From: Virgisporangium aurantiacum
Lineage (GTDB): Bacteria; Actinomycetota; Actinomycetes; Mycobacteriales; Micromonosporaceae
Reading direction: 5' to 3'
Assembly (NCBI RefSeq): GCF_016863635.1
Contig: NZ_BOPG01000050.1
Location: forward strand, 166,570 to 230,569
Length of the DNA: 64,000 nt
The translations under genes were made by a program, and so were the position numbers. Shown here piece by piece: positions 16,309-24,099 of the stretch; position 1 is the first letter of the stretch; every line of letters starts with the position of its first letter. Below the pieces are notes generated by a model. It saw nothing but the letters and a program-made list of their open reading frames with translations, searched no databases and was not told the origin of the DNA.

Positions 16309-16818
16309 ATGACGGAGGTTCCCGGCGAGGTGGCGGCCGTCATCAGGCGGGTGTCGAGCCGGAAGGGCCGGGCGTACGCGGTCGAGCTCGGTGCCCACCT
16401 GCTCGAAGACCTGCGGTACGAGATGCAGTTCACCGACGCCGACGTGCGGCTGGTGCTCGGCGCGGCCTGCACCACCGCGGCCCGCGCGGTCGACCAGTTC
16501 GTGGCCGCCCTGCAGTTGCCGTACCCGGCGAGCCGGGGCTGGGAGGACATGTTCCACCAGCTCGGCGAGGGCGGAACGAGCCGGCGGCGGTACGTGTTCG
16601 TGGCCGACGCGGGCGAACTGCTCCGGCACGAGGAACCGGAACTGTGGTACCGGCTCGTCGCCGATGTGCGGGGCGGGCCGTACTGCCTCGGCGGCGGCTG
16701 GACGACGGTGGTTCTGGTCGACGACGAGTACGGCTGGTCGCGGTCGCGGTTCGGCACCGCCACGGCCGCCGAGGACGCCGCCCGCGCCGGGTTGCAGGAC
16801 GCCGAGCGCCCCCGGTAG
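16309..16818 (+). CDS. Hypothetical protein (169 aa)
   Basis: A 169-residue soluble protein; ATG 16309 is the first start that gives a natural helix (EVPGEVAAVIRRVSSRKGRAYAVELGAHLLEDL). It has mixed alpha/beta character, with a Trp-rich middle (RGWEDMFHQLG) and a C-terminal strand pair (YCLGGGWTTVVLVDDEYGWSRSRFGTA). I recognise no family. It is divergent from the metalloprotease and convergent with the cupin gene, whose stop is 5 bases away. Confidence 0.75.
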   Translation: MTEVPGEVAAVIRRVSSRKGRAYAVELGAHLLEDLRYEMQFTDADVRLVLGAACTTAARAVDQFVAALQLPYPASRGWEDMFHQLGEGGTSRRRYVFVADAGELLRHEEPELWYRLVADVRGGPYCLGGGWTTVVLVDDEYGWSRSRFGTATAAEDAARAGLQDAERPR

Positions 16819-16822
16819 AGCC

Positions 16823-17509
16823 TCAGCGCACGTCGTGGGTGTGCAGCCGGCCGCACATGCCCCAGCCGGCCTCGGCGCTCTGCGGCGACTCGCGCACCCG
16901 TCCCGCGCGCAGGTGGCCGCCGTCGCCGCCGGCGAGGGCGTCGAGGACGGTCGCGGTCCGCCGGGTCTCGGCCGCCACGGTGCCGTCCCACAGCTCCCGC
17001 CACCGGCCGACCGCGGGACGCACGAGCGCGGCCGCGTGCCCGTAGAACTCCCTCAGCGCCGGCCCGCCGCCGGCCACCAGCCGCCGGAACCCGTCGACGG
17101 CGAGGTCGCGCCGGCGGGTGACGGCCCCGTCGGGTGCGTCGGCGGGCAGTCGGGCCGCCTCCCGGTACCGGTCCGCGTCGGCGACGACGTCCGGCGGGAA
17201 CGTCATCACCGCGTCGCCGGCCTCGGGCAGCCCCGCGTTCGACATCACCACGACCACCTCCAGGCCGCCGTGGTTGATCGCCCGGTGGATCACGCCCGGC
17301 GTGAACCAGACGGCCGAGCCGGCGCGCAGCGGCGTCTCCCGGAAACCGGACGCGTCGAGCGTCTGCAGCGCGCCGCTGCCGCCGGTCACCACGTACGCCT
17401 CGGTGGACGCGGTGTGCAGGTGCGGGGTGCCGCCGGCGAGCCCGTCGGCGCACTGTCCGGTGTAGACGGACAGCCGCGTCACCGAGGTGCCGCCGGGAAA
17501 AGCGGTCAC
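16823..17509 (-). CDS. Cupin-domain protein, third gene of sugar-modification cassette
   Basis: A 228-residue protein starting GTG at 17509, overlapping the stop of the upstream PmoA-like gene (GTGA). Residues 15-85 form a cupin barrel with the two conserved motifs: GGTPHLHTASTEAYVVTGG (metal-binding His/Glu) and WFTPGVIHRAINHG (second His). The C-terminal half is helical and lacks a known domain. Its position after an oxidoreductase and a PmoA-like gene suggests a sugar isomerase or sugar-sensing role in the same pathway. The reaction is unknown. Confidence 0.85.
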   Translation of the reverse strand: MTAFPGGTSVTRLSVYTGQCADGLAGGTPHLHTASTEAYVVTGGSGALQTLDASGFRETPLRAGSAVWFTPGVIHRAINHGGLEVVVVMSNAGLPEAGDAVMTFPPDVVADADRYREAARLPADAPDGAVTRRRDLAVDGFRRLVAGGGPALREFYGHAAALVRPAVGRWRELWDGTVAAETRRTATVLDALAGGDGGHLRAGRVRESPQSAEAGWGMCGRLHTHDVR

Positions 17510-18468
17510 AACGGCACCGTGGCGGGTATCAGGCGGGGACCCGCGAGCGCGGCCCGGCCGTGCGCGGCGAGCGCGGCGGTGCCGTCGTCGCCGTGGTCGC
17601 CGTCGGTGACGACCACCGCGTACCGCAGGCCGAGCGTCTCGCCGTGGGGAAGGTCCAGCTCCTCGCTGAAGAACGGCGCCGGGTTCAGGCACGCGAACTG
17701 CTCGCTGCGCGCGAACCACTGCGGCGGGTGCCGCGGGTTGTCGGAGTCGTCGACGATCAGGACGGTCGACGCCCGGTCGGTCTCGTCGTGCCGGCCGCGG
17801 AACGCGAACCACTCGGCGGTGGTGCCGCGCAGCTCGTCGCCGCCCGCACCGGCCGGTGACTGGATGACGCCACCGGTGAACGACCGCGGCCCGCGCCAGA
17901 ACAGCCCGCCGTAGCCGGCGTTCTCCCGGCCCTTCGTGGTGGGCGACCCGAACGCCAGCGTGTCGCCGCTGACGTTGGTGAGCGCGGTCTCGAACGTCAG
18001 CACCCAGCTGGTGCCGTCGGCGACCCGGCCGGTGATCGCGCGGTGTTCGGTGATGACCGGCGCGCCCTGCTGCGAGAACCAGTCGAGGCTGTGCGCCAGC
18101 TCGGCGACGCCGTCCTTCGTGCGGCCCAGGTGGACCATTTCGCGGTGGTCGGCGTTGCCGTTGTTCTCCAACTGGACGTAGTGCCGCCCGTGCACGTACG
18201 TGCGGCCGCCCCAGAAGTTGTGCTCGCCGACGAACGGCAGCGCCAGGCTGATCCCCTTGTGCCACACGTGATCGTGCGGGCGGAACGCCGACACGAGGTC
18301 GCCGCCGAGCGTGCGCAGCGGGTGCACGTACGGTCGGGGCGACTCGCGCTGCGCGGTGCCGGGCCGGTAGACGTAGGTGAACAGGGTGACGCCGCCGGCC
18401 GTCACGCTCACCGACCGGTCGATCGCGTGGTCCAGCTCGAGGGTCACCGGGTCGGTACCGCTTCCCAT
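17506..18468 (-). CDS. PmoA family protein (DUF6807)
   Basis: A 320-residue protein. Recognisable PmoA/DUF6807 features: TLFTYVYRPG near residue 30, RPYVHPLRTLGG, DHVWHKGISLALPFVGEHNFWGG, and later NAGYGGLFWRGPRSFTGG and WFAFRGRHD. The multiple His, Trp and Asp residues of the DHxWHxG motif form the presumed active site. The family occurs in bacterial glycan and glycoside catabolic operons next to Gfo/Idh oxidoreductases, exactly as here, but its reaction is not established. ATG 18468 overlaps the end of the Gfo/Idh gene by 25 bases. Confidence 0.88.
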   Translation of the reverse strand: MGSGTDPVTLELDHAIDRSVSVTAGGVTLFTYVYRPGTAQRESPRPYVHPLRTLGGDLVSAFRPHDHVWHKGISLALPFVGEHNFWGGRTYVHGRHYVQLENNGNADHREMVHLGRTKDGVAELAHSLDWFSQQGAPVITEHRAITGRVADGTSWVLTFETALTNVSGDTLAFGSPTTKGRENAGYGGLFWRGPRSFTGGVIQSPAGAGGDELRGTTAEWFAFRGRHDETDRASTVLIVDDSDNPRHPPQWFARSEQFACLNPAPFFSEELDLPHGETLGLRYAVVVTDGDHGDDGTAALAAHGRAALAGPRLIPATVPL

Positions 18469-19541
18469 GGGGCTCCTGCTCCGTTCATCCGTCGGGCGAA
18501 TGGGCTGCTGGCGTCGATCTGTCCACTGTGGACGGGCGCGCCCGTGAACGCCGACGCGTAGACGGCGGCGACGAACTCCATCGTCTGCCGCGTGTCGGCG
18601 GTGGTCACCGGTGGCGGCAGGCCCGCGTCGAGCGCGTCGAGCACGGCGGCGACCTGGCCGGTGTGCCCACCGACCACAGTGGACGGTTGCCGCGCCCACC
18701 GCTCGGCGACGGCCTCGTGCCCGGGCACCGGCGTGACCGTCCAGTCGTCGTCGGTGTAGCCGTACAGGTGCGACAGTTCCACCGTCGCGTACTCGAAGTC
18801 GAAGCGCAGGTCGGACGTCTGGCGCGGCGACACCACCGAGTTCACCACCGACGCCACCGTGCCGTCGGCGAACGTGACCAGGGCCATCGACACGTCCTCG
18901 GTCCGCACCGGACGCGAGCGGCGGGCGGCCACCGCCGTCACCTGTTCCCACGGCCCGAGCACCGACAGCAGCAGGTCGAACTGGTGGATGCCGTGACCCA
19001 TCGTGGGGCCGCCGCCCTCGGTGTCCCAGTTGCCGCGCCAGGGGACGGCGTAGTAGGAGTCGTCGCGGTACCAGAGCGTGTCGCAGGTGGCCAGCAGCGG
19101 GCGTCCGAAATCCCCGGCCGCCGTCATCGCCCGCAGCCGCGCGGCCCCGGCCCCGAACCGGTGCTGGAACACGGTTGCCAGGTGGGCGTTGCCGGCGGCG
19201 GCCGCGTCGACGAGCGTGTCGAGTTCGGCCAGCGACAACGTCGGCGGCTTCTCGACGAGCACGGTGACGCCGGCCCGTAGGCACTCCAGGGCCAGCGGCA
19301 GGTGCGTCGACGGCGGCGTGCACAGGTGCACCAGGTCGACGCCGTCGGCCAGCACCGCGGCCAGGTCGGGCGCGACCGTGGGTACCGCCCACCGCTCGGC
19401 GAACGCGCGTGCCCGCCCGGCGTCGACGTCGACGACCGCGGTGAGCCGGGCCCGGTCGGCGTGCTCCTGCAGCGCGGTGGCATGGGCACCGGCGATCGCA
19501 CCGGTACCGACGATGGCGGCGCGGTAGCTGTGTTCGCTCAT
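18444..19541 (-). CDS. Gfo/Idh/MocA family NAD(P)-dependent sugar oxidoreductase
   Basis: A 365-residue dehydrogenase. The N-terminal Rossmann motif is AAIVGTGAIAGAHATAL (residues 6-22), followed by VVDVDAGRARAFAER and the conserved VHLCTPPSTHLPLALECLRAGVTVLVEKPPTLS, where the Lys of EKP is catalytic. GHGIHQFDLLLSVLG holds the catalytic His region. It is expected to oxidise a sugar, sugar acid or glycoside hydroxyl to a keto group. It is first in a coupled three-gene cassette, 24 bases downstream of a perfect LacI-type operator. The start MSEHSYRAAI at 19541 is chosen because the palindrome and promoter must lie upstream. Confidence 0.93.
   Translation of the reverse strand: MSEHSYRAAIVGTGAIAGAHATALQEHADRARLTAVVDVDAGRARAFAERWAVPTVAPDLAAVLADGVDLVHLCTPPSTHLPLALECLRAGVTVLVEKPPTLSLAELDTLVDAAAAGNAHLATVFQHRFGAGAARLRAMTAAGDFGRPLLATCDTLWYRDDSYYAVPWRGNWDTEGGGPTMGHGIHQFDLLLSVLGPWEQVTAVAARRSRPVRTEDVSMALVTFADGTVASVVNSVVSPRQTSDLRFDFEYATVELSHLYGYTDDDWTVTPVPGHEAVAERWARQPSTVVGGHTGQVAAVLDALDAGLPPPVTTADTRQTMEFVAAVYASAFTGAPVHSGQIDASSPFARRMNGAGAPWEAVPTR
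18521..18533. repeat. Dispersed motif GTCCACTGTGGAC, copy 3
   Basis: Third exact copy of the 13-base motif, inside the Gfo/Idh gene (encodes Pro-Val-His-Ser-Gly-Gln). A 12-of-13 relative lies at 18672-18684 in the opposite orientation, in the same gene. Confidence 0.6.
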
Positions 19542-19565
19542 GGCGTGGCGCACTCCGGCGGGGGT

Positions 19566-19583
19566 GAGGAAAGCGCTTTCCTC
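19566..19583. promoter_or_regulatory. LacI-family operator GAGGAAAGCGCTTTCCTC
   Basis: An 18-base perfect palindrome with the central GC and the GGAAAGCGCTTTCC core typical of LacI-family sugar repressors. It sits 24 bases upstream of the Gfo/Idh start, in a position to block transcription of the cassette. The cognate repressor is not in the window. Confidence 0.88.
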
Positions 19584-19633
19584 GGCCAGTCTGCCCGCCG
19601 GCCCCACCGCGGGTCAAGGGGCCGGCAGCGCAC

Positions 19634-21424
19634 TCAGCACTGGAACTGGGCGTCGGCCCAGACGGCGGTCGCCGGAATCCCGCCGTCGCGGCGGGTGGTG
19701 ACCACCAGCTCGACCCGCTGCACCGACTGGACGTCGACGGACAGGTGGCGGCCGCCGACCTCGGGGCTCATCGGGCCGGACCGGTACAGCGGCTGGTCGT
19801 CGCCCCACACGGTGAACCCGATGCGGGCCGGGTCGGTGTTGCCGACCGGCGCGATCGCCGCCACGACGGCGGTGAACAGGCGGCACTCGGCGGGCCGGGT
19901 GACCCGGATCCGGCTGAACGCGTACACGCCGAGGCCGTGCTCGTACGTGACGCCGTCGACCTCGATCGGGCCGCCGTCCTCGGGTTCGTCGCCGCCGTTG
20001 GTCAGGTTGCGTTCGACGGGGCCGAGGCCGTTGGCGATCGCGGTGTACGGCATGTCGCTGACGTAGCGCGTCTCCTGCGGTTGCGGTTGGCGTTGCTGCG
20101 ACGCGGTGGGCGTGCCCGGGCCGGCGACGGCCACGCCGGTCACGCCGAGGGCGAGCACGGCGACGAGGCCGACCACCGCCGGGCCGCTCCACAACCGCGG
20201 CCGGACCGGCCGGGCCGCGGGCACCGGCGCGAGGCCGGAGACGGCCGCGGGCGAGACCGGCGCGAGGCCGGCGCCCGGCGGGGGCGAGACCGGCGCGGAG
20301 ACCGGCGCCGGCGACACGGGCGCGGAGGCGGGCGAACGCGTCCACGGCAACAGCCGGGCCGGGCGGCCGGCGGACAGGTCCTCGATCCAGCCGAACACCA
20401 GCACCGCCACCGCGGTCATCACCCCGACCGACGCGAGCAGCGCCGCCCACCAGCTCGTCCCGCTCAACCCGAACCGCTCCACGACGAGCAGCGCGATGAT
20501 CCCGCCGGGCAGGTGCCACAGGTAGATCGTCACCGCGCGCCGGTTGACCGCCGCCACAAGAGTGGTGGCCCAGCGGCGGGCCGAGATCCAGGTCAGCTTC
20601 GGTTCGAACCGCAGCACGACGAGCACGAACGCCGCCGACCACAGGCTGCGCCCGACCGGGACGTGGTTGAGGTCGAACGTGCCGGTGTGCAGGCCGTACC
20701 ACAGCACCGATCCGGCGCCGGCCACCGCCAGGGTCGCCGCCGAGAGGAAGAACTGGCGGTCCGTGAGGCGGCGCAGCCGGCCGTCGTGGTGGGCGAAGCC
20801 CAGCATCCAGCAGCACGCGTACGTGGTGACGTTCCAGATCGAGTCGCTGAGGTAGCCGCCGGGCGCGAGGATGCCGAGGTCGACCGCGACCGGAACGGCG
20901 ATCGCGACCGCCAGGGAGAGTCGTGGCCACCGGCGGTAGATCATCAGGAGGACGGGCGACAGCAGCACCAACCACAGATAGGTGACCAGGTACCAGAGCA
21001 TCACCGTGAAGCTCCAGCCCCACCGGCCGCCGCCGGGCGGGGTGTGCAGCGGCACGATCCACCACACCAGTTCGCCCCAGCCCAGCTTCGACGCCGGCGC
21101 CGACGACCAGCCCTGCAGCAGCATCACCGGCACGGCGAGCGCGGCCAGTCCCCACAGCGCGGGCAGGAGGCGCCGCACCCGCGACCGGAGGACGCGTACG
21201 CCGCTGCCGCGGTCGAGCGACCGGGCCATCAGCGAACCGGCGATCGCGAACATCACGCCCATCGCCGGGAAGACGATGGGGATCCAGGCGAAGCCGAGGA
21301 CGTGGTACACGACGACCCGCACCAGCGCGGCCGCCCGCAGCACGTCCATGTAGAGGTAGCGCTTCTCGGGCGCGCGCGGCGGCGACGTGACCGTGCTCTC
21401 GCGCACGGTGCTCAGGGGTGACAC
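19634..21424 (-). CDS. Acyltransferase 3 (OafA-like) fused to C-terminal NPCBM domain
   Basis: A 596-residue protein. Residues 15-370 are an integral-membrane acyltransferase-3 domain with about ten helices and the characteristic LRAAALVRVVVYHVLGF (catalytic Arg/His) and IYLWHLPGG. A Pro/Ala/Ser-rich linker (about 380-420) and a further helix follow. The last 140 residues match an NPCBM domain: TRYVSDMPYTAIANGLGPVERN, YEHGLGVYAFSRI, VVAAIAPVGNTDPARIGFTVWGD. The protein probably acylates a cell-surface glycan, with the NPCBM outside the membrane. GTG 21424 is chosen for its GAGGAG ribosome binding site. Confidence 0.9.
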   Translation of the reverse strand: MSPLSTVRESTVTSPPRAPEKRYLYMDVLRAAALVRVVVYHVLGFAWIPIVFPAMGVMFAIAGSLMARSLDRGSGVRVLRSRVRRLLPALWGLAALAVPVMLLQGWSSAPASKLGWGELVWWIVPLHTPPGGGRWGWSFTVMLWYLVTYLWLVLLSPVLLMIYRRWPRLSLAVAIAVPVAVDLGILAPGGYLSDSIWNVTTYACCWMLGFAHHDGRLRRLTDRQFFLSAATLAVAGAGSVLWYGLHTGTFDLNHVPVGRSLWSAAFVLVVLRFEPKLTWISARRWATTLVAAVNRRAVTIYLWHLPGGIIALLVVERFGLSGTSWWAALLASVGVMTAVAVLVFGWIEDLSAGRPARLLPWTRSPASAPVSPAPVSAPVSPPPGAGLAPVSPAAVSGLAPVPAARPVRPRLWSGPAVVGLVAVLALGVTGVAVAGPGTPTASQQRQPQPQETRYVSDMPYTAIANGLGPVERNLTNGGDEPEDGGPIEVDGVTYEHGLGVYAFSRIRVTRPAECRLFTAVVAAIAPVGNTDPARIGFTVWGDDQPLYRSGPMSPEVGGRHLSVDVQSVQRVELVVTTRRDGGIPATAVWADAQFQC

Positions 21425-21465
21425 GGAGTTCTCCTCACACAGGCGGTGCGGGCGTGACGGACAGG

Positions 21466-21849
21466 TCAACCCGTGTGAGGAGGCGCCCGTCCCCGCTGAT
21501 GGCGTTCGGCGCCGGGCGCGAGCGGTCCGGAGCCGCCGGCCGTGACCGCGAACACGCCGGGCGACTCCGCGGCCGGTGTCGCCTGCAGGTATCCGGAGAA
21601 GACGTCGAGGTCGGCGGACCCGTGGGCGGCTGCCTGCGCGGGCATCGCGCCAGGCCCCGACATCGCCGCGCCGAGAGGTGGGTGGCCGCCGCAGGGAAGG
21701 CCGGCCACGGCGGTGAACAGCGCGATCGAGAACGCGATCGAGAAGGACGCCAGCAGCAGTGCCGCGAGCGCCGGCAGGCCTACCGCCTGCCCACTCCGGC
21801 GCCCGACTGCATGCGCGATTATCGGCCCCACCTCCACCCGATACCCCAC
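21466..21849 (-). CDS. Small hypothetical membrane protein (127 aa)
   Basis: Starting GTG at 21849, with AAGAAGG a few bases ahead. One long hydrophobic segment (GLPALAALLLASFSIAFSIALFTAVAG, about residues 22-48) is followed by a Gly/Pro/Ala-rich tail with one Cys (LPCGGHPPLG) and a short polar C-terminus. It precedes the acyltransferase gene by 41 bases on the same strand and may be co-expressed with it. No homologue recognised; coding is supported by the ribosome binding site and G/C third-position bias, but less surely than for its neighbours. Confidence 0.5.
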   Translation of the reverse strand: MGYRVEVGPIIAHAVGRRSGQAVGLPALAALLLASFSIAFSIALFTAVAGLPCGGHPPLGAAMSGPGAMPAQAAAHGSADLDVFSGYLQATPAAESPGVFAVTAGGSGPLAPGAERHQRGRAPPHTG

Positions 21850-21903
21850 CGTACCTTCTTGTAGTCTGCTGACCCGGAAAGCGGCGAGGAGGTGCCAGCG
21901 CGG

Positions 21904-22854
21904 GTGACCAATCCCATCCCCCTGCCCCCGTGCGATCCCGGCGGCCCGCGTGCGGAAGCCGTCGCCGCGTCGATCAACGATTGGGTGACGTCTCCGGAAC
22001 TGGCCGAACTGGTCAAGCATTTCGGCGGCGTGGTACCGGCCGGGCCGTTGGCGTCGGTGCTCGACCGGGTGGCGGAGTTCTCACAGGTGTGGGACTTCCG
22101 GGGCGGGACGAAGGAGCGGTTCGACACCGAACGCGTCTACTACGACGCCGATCTCGACGGCCGCGTCCGGTCGCTGATCCGCACGCTCGGCCTCGGCGGC
22201 TCGCCCGGCCCGGCGCACCCGGCCTACGACCACGTCGTGGTGCTCGGCGGCGGCATCCGCGTGTCGCTCGGTCGCAGCGGGTACGCGGCCGAGCTCGTCA
22301 CCGGCGGCGGGGTCACCGCCCGCACCGTCGCCGGCCTCGGCAGCCTGCGCCACCGCGACGACCGCGAGTACCGCGAGGGCCTGCGGCTGGGCCTCGACCC
22401 GGTCGAGACCGAGGCCGACATGATGCTGGTAGGGCTGCGGAAGTTCCTCGGCCTGCCGGCGGAACCGACCGCCGAACGCGCCGGCGACGGGTGGTGGCAC
22501 CGCAGCTGGACGGTGGACCGGCCGGGCGTGGCCGAGGTGCACGTGCTGGCCGCCGCGTCGAGCCGCCCGCCGCTCCGGGCCAACACCGCCGACACGTTTC
22601 TCGGGTGGGCCGAGCACGTCGGAGCGCCGGTGCCGACCGACCGGCTGCTCGTCGTCACCAATGATCCTTACGTGCGGCATCAGCATTGCGACGCCGTGCG
22701 CCTGCTGGGAAAGCGGTACGGCTGCGGCATCGAGACGGTCGGGTACGACGACGCCACGATGCGGGAATGGGGCCGGCCGTTGGCGACGACCGAGTTGTTG
22801 CAGGAGGTGCGGTCGTCGATCCTGGCGATGCGCAACCTCTTCCAGGCGCTGTAG
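21904..22854 (+). CDS. Hypothetical protein, possible YdcF/SanA (DUF218)-like fold
   Basis: A 316-residue soluble protein. The middle and C-terminal parts resemble DUF218: a first strand HVVVLGGGIRVSLGR, an acidic helix VETEADMMLVGLRKFLGL, then ANTADTFLGW and LLVVTNDPYVRHQHCDAVRLLGKRYG, which parallels the 'E-N...vVTs-yH..RA' signature. Unlike most family members it lacks the membrane anchor and has an N-terminal helical extension. GTG 21904 is preferred because GAGGAGG lies 11 bases upstream, whereas the GTG at 21892 overlaps that site. Function unknown; family assignment weak. Confidence 0.7.
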   Translation: MTNPIPLPPCDPGGPRAEAVAASINDWVTSPELAELVKHFGGVVPAGPLASVLDRVAEFSQVWDFRGGTKERFDTERVYYDADLDGRVRSLIRTLGLGGSPGPAHPAYDHVVVLGGGIRVSLGRSGYAAELVTGGGVTARTVAGLGSLRHRDDREYREGLRLGLDPVETEADMMLVGLRKFLGLPAEPTAERAGDGWWHRSWTVDRPGVAEVHVLAAASSRPPLRANTADTFLGWAEHVGAPVPTDRLLVVTNDPYVRHQHCDAVRLLGKRYGCGIETVGYDDATMREWGRPLATTELLQEVRSSILAMRNLFQAL

Positions 22855-22888
22855 ATTGCCGGCCGTCCGCTGTGGGCAATAGTGGCTC

Positions 22889-23059
22889 ATGGTGCTGCCA
22901 GGTCCCGATCCCGACGAGTACCCGCCGATCAACCCGAACGAGCCGGTGCCCGACGATCCCGGCGAGTTGCTGCCGGACACCCCGGACACGCTGCCGCCCC
23001 CGCCGGTCGAACCAGGCCGCGGCCCCGGCGAACCCGACGGGGTTCCCGAACCCGCGTAG
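22889..23059 (+). CDS. Small acidic proline-rich protein (56 aa)
   Basis: A 56-codon frame starting ATG at 22889. More than half of the residues are Pro, Asp, Glu or Gly (DPDEYPPINPNEPVPDDPG, then DTPDTLPPPPVEP), so the product is acidic and disordered. It fills the gap between the 316-residue gene and the GNAT gene on the same strand, ending 18 bases before the latter's ATG. Similar tiny D/P-rich proteins occur in actinobacteria. I cannot assign a function, and expression is unproven. Confidence 0.45.
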   Translation: MVLPGPDPDEYPPINPNEPVPDDPGELLPDTPDTLPPPPVEPGRGPGEPDGVPEPA

Positions 23060-23077
23060 CGGTCCTACGCTGCCGGC

Positions 23078-23545
23078 ATGGCCGTGACGCTGCGCGAGAT
23101 CGCCGACGACAACCGCGACGCCGTCCTCGCCCTGAGCGTGGCGCCGGAGCAGGAGCGGTTCGTCAGCTCCGTGCGCAAGTCGCTCGACGACGCGGTGAAG
23201 TACCCGCAGGCGAACCCGTGGTACCGGGCGGTCTACGCGGGTGCGGAACCGGTGGGGTTCGTGATGCTGAGCTGGAACGTGGACCCGCAACCGCCGGGCA
23301 TCGTCGGGCCGTGGTTCCTGTGGAAGCTGCTCATCGACCGCCGGCACCAGGGCCGCGGCTACGGCGCCGACGTCGTGCGGCGGGTCGTCGAGCTCGTCCG
23401 CGCCGAAGGCGCGACCGAACTGCTCACCAGTTACGTGCCGGGTGACGGGGGGCCGGCCGGGTTCTACGAACGGCTCGGCTTCGTACCGACCGGCCGCGTC
23501 GACGGTGCCGGCGAAACCCTCGTCAGCCTGGCGCTGGACCGGTAG
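23078..23545 (+). CDS. GNAT N-acetyltransferase (diamine/spermidine acetyltransferase-like)
   Basis: A 155-residue GNAT enzyme. The acetyl-CoA-binding motif A is LIDRRHQGRGYGADVVRRVVELV (R-x-x-G-x-G/A near residue 95), preceded by a beta bulge FLWKLLID and followed by TSYVPGDGGPAGFYERLGFVPTGR. The N-terminus (VTLREIADDNRDAVLALSVAPEQERFVSSVRKSLDDA) resembles the PaiA/BltD/SpeG-like polyamine acetyltransferases, in which 'QxxFV' precedes the substrate loop. It should acetylate a polyamine or other small amine. The next gene follows 2 bases later. Confidence 0.9.
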   Translation: MAVTLREIADDNRDAVLALSVAPEQERFVSSVRKSLDDAVKYPQANPWYRAVYAGAEPVGFVMLSWNVDPQPPGIVGPWFLWKLLIDRRHQGRGYGADVVRRVVELVRAEGATELLTSYVPGDGGPAGFYERLGFVPTGRVDGAGETLVSLALDR

Positions 23546-23547
23546 CC

Positions 23548-24024
23548 GTGTCGGTACGGGTGCGGTACGCGAAGCTGCTGCGGCGGCTCGGGCACCAGCG
23601 GTGGTTCGCCTGGTTCGGCCGGCAGGTGACGCCGCTCGACCGGTGGGTGCGCCGCCGCACGCGGGGGAAGTGGTCGCTGTCGGGCGACTCGGCCACGCCG
23701 GCCCTGCTGCTGACGACCACCGGCCGCCGCTCCGGGCTGCCCCGGCAGCAGCCGCTGCTGTACGCGCGGGACGGTGCCGACTTCGTCGTGGTCGGGTCGA
23801 ACTGGGGTCAGGCGGGGCATCCGGCGTGGTCGGCGAACCTGCTGAGCGAGCCGTCCGCGATCGTCGACGTCGACGGCGAGCGGATCCCGGTGCGCGCCCG
23901 GTTGTGCGGCGGCGCCGACCGGGAGAACCTGTGGGCGCTGCTGGCCGAGGTGTGGCCGGCGTACGAGACGTACGACCGGCGCGCCGGCCGGGAACTGCGG
24001 GTGTTCCGGCTCACGCCGGCCTGA
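23548..24024 (+). CDS. Deazaflavin (F420)-dependent nitroreductase family protein
   Basis: A 158-residue protein of the Ddn/DUF385 family. Diagnostic segments: LLTTTGRRSGLPRQQPLLYARDGADFVVVGSNWGQAGHPAWSANLLSEPSAIVDVDGERIPVRAR, i.e. the split-barrel strand, the F420-contacting GRRSG and NWG motifs, and the HPAW-NL helix. The N-terminal helix (PLDRWVRRRTRGKW) is basic and may contact membrane. Such proteins reduce quinones, nitro compounds or enones with F420H2. GTG start at 23548, 2 bases after the GNAT stop, so co-translated with it. Confidence 0.92.
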   Translation: MSVRVRYAKLLRRLGHQRWFAWFGRQVTPLDRWVRRRTRGKWSLSGDSATPALLLTTTGRRSGLPRQQPLLYARDGADFVVVGSNWGQAGHPAWSANLLSEPSAIVDVDGERIPVRARLCGGADRENLWALLAEVWPAYETYDRRAGRELRVFRLTPA

Positions 24025-24099
24025 GACGGCCGTCCCTCGTAGGGAGACACTGCACACAAACGGGTGCCGGGTGCTCCCGGTCTGCTGTTCACTGCCGGG

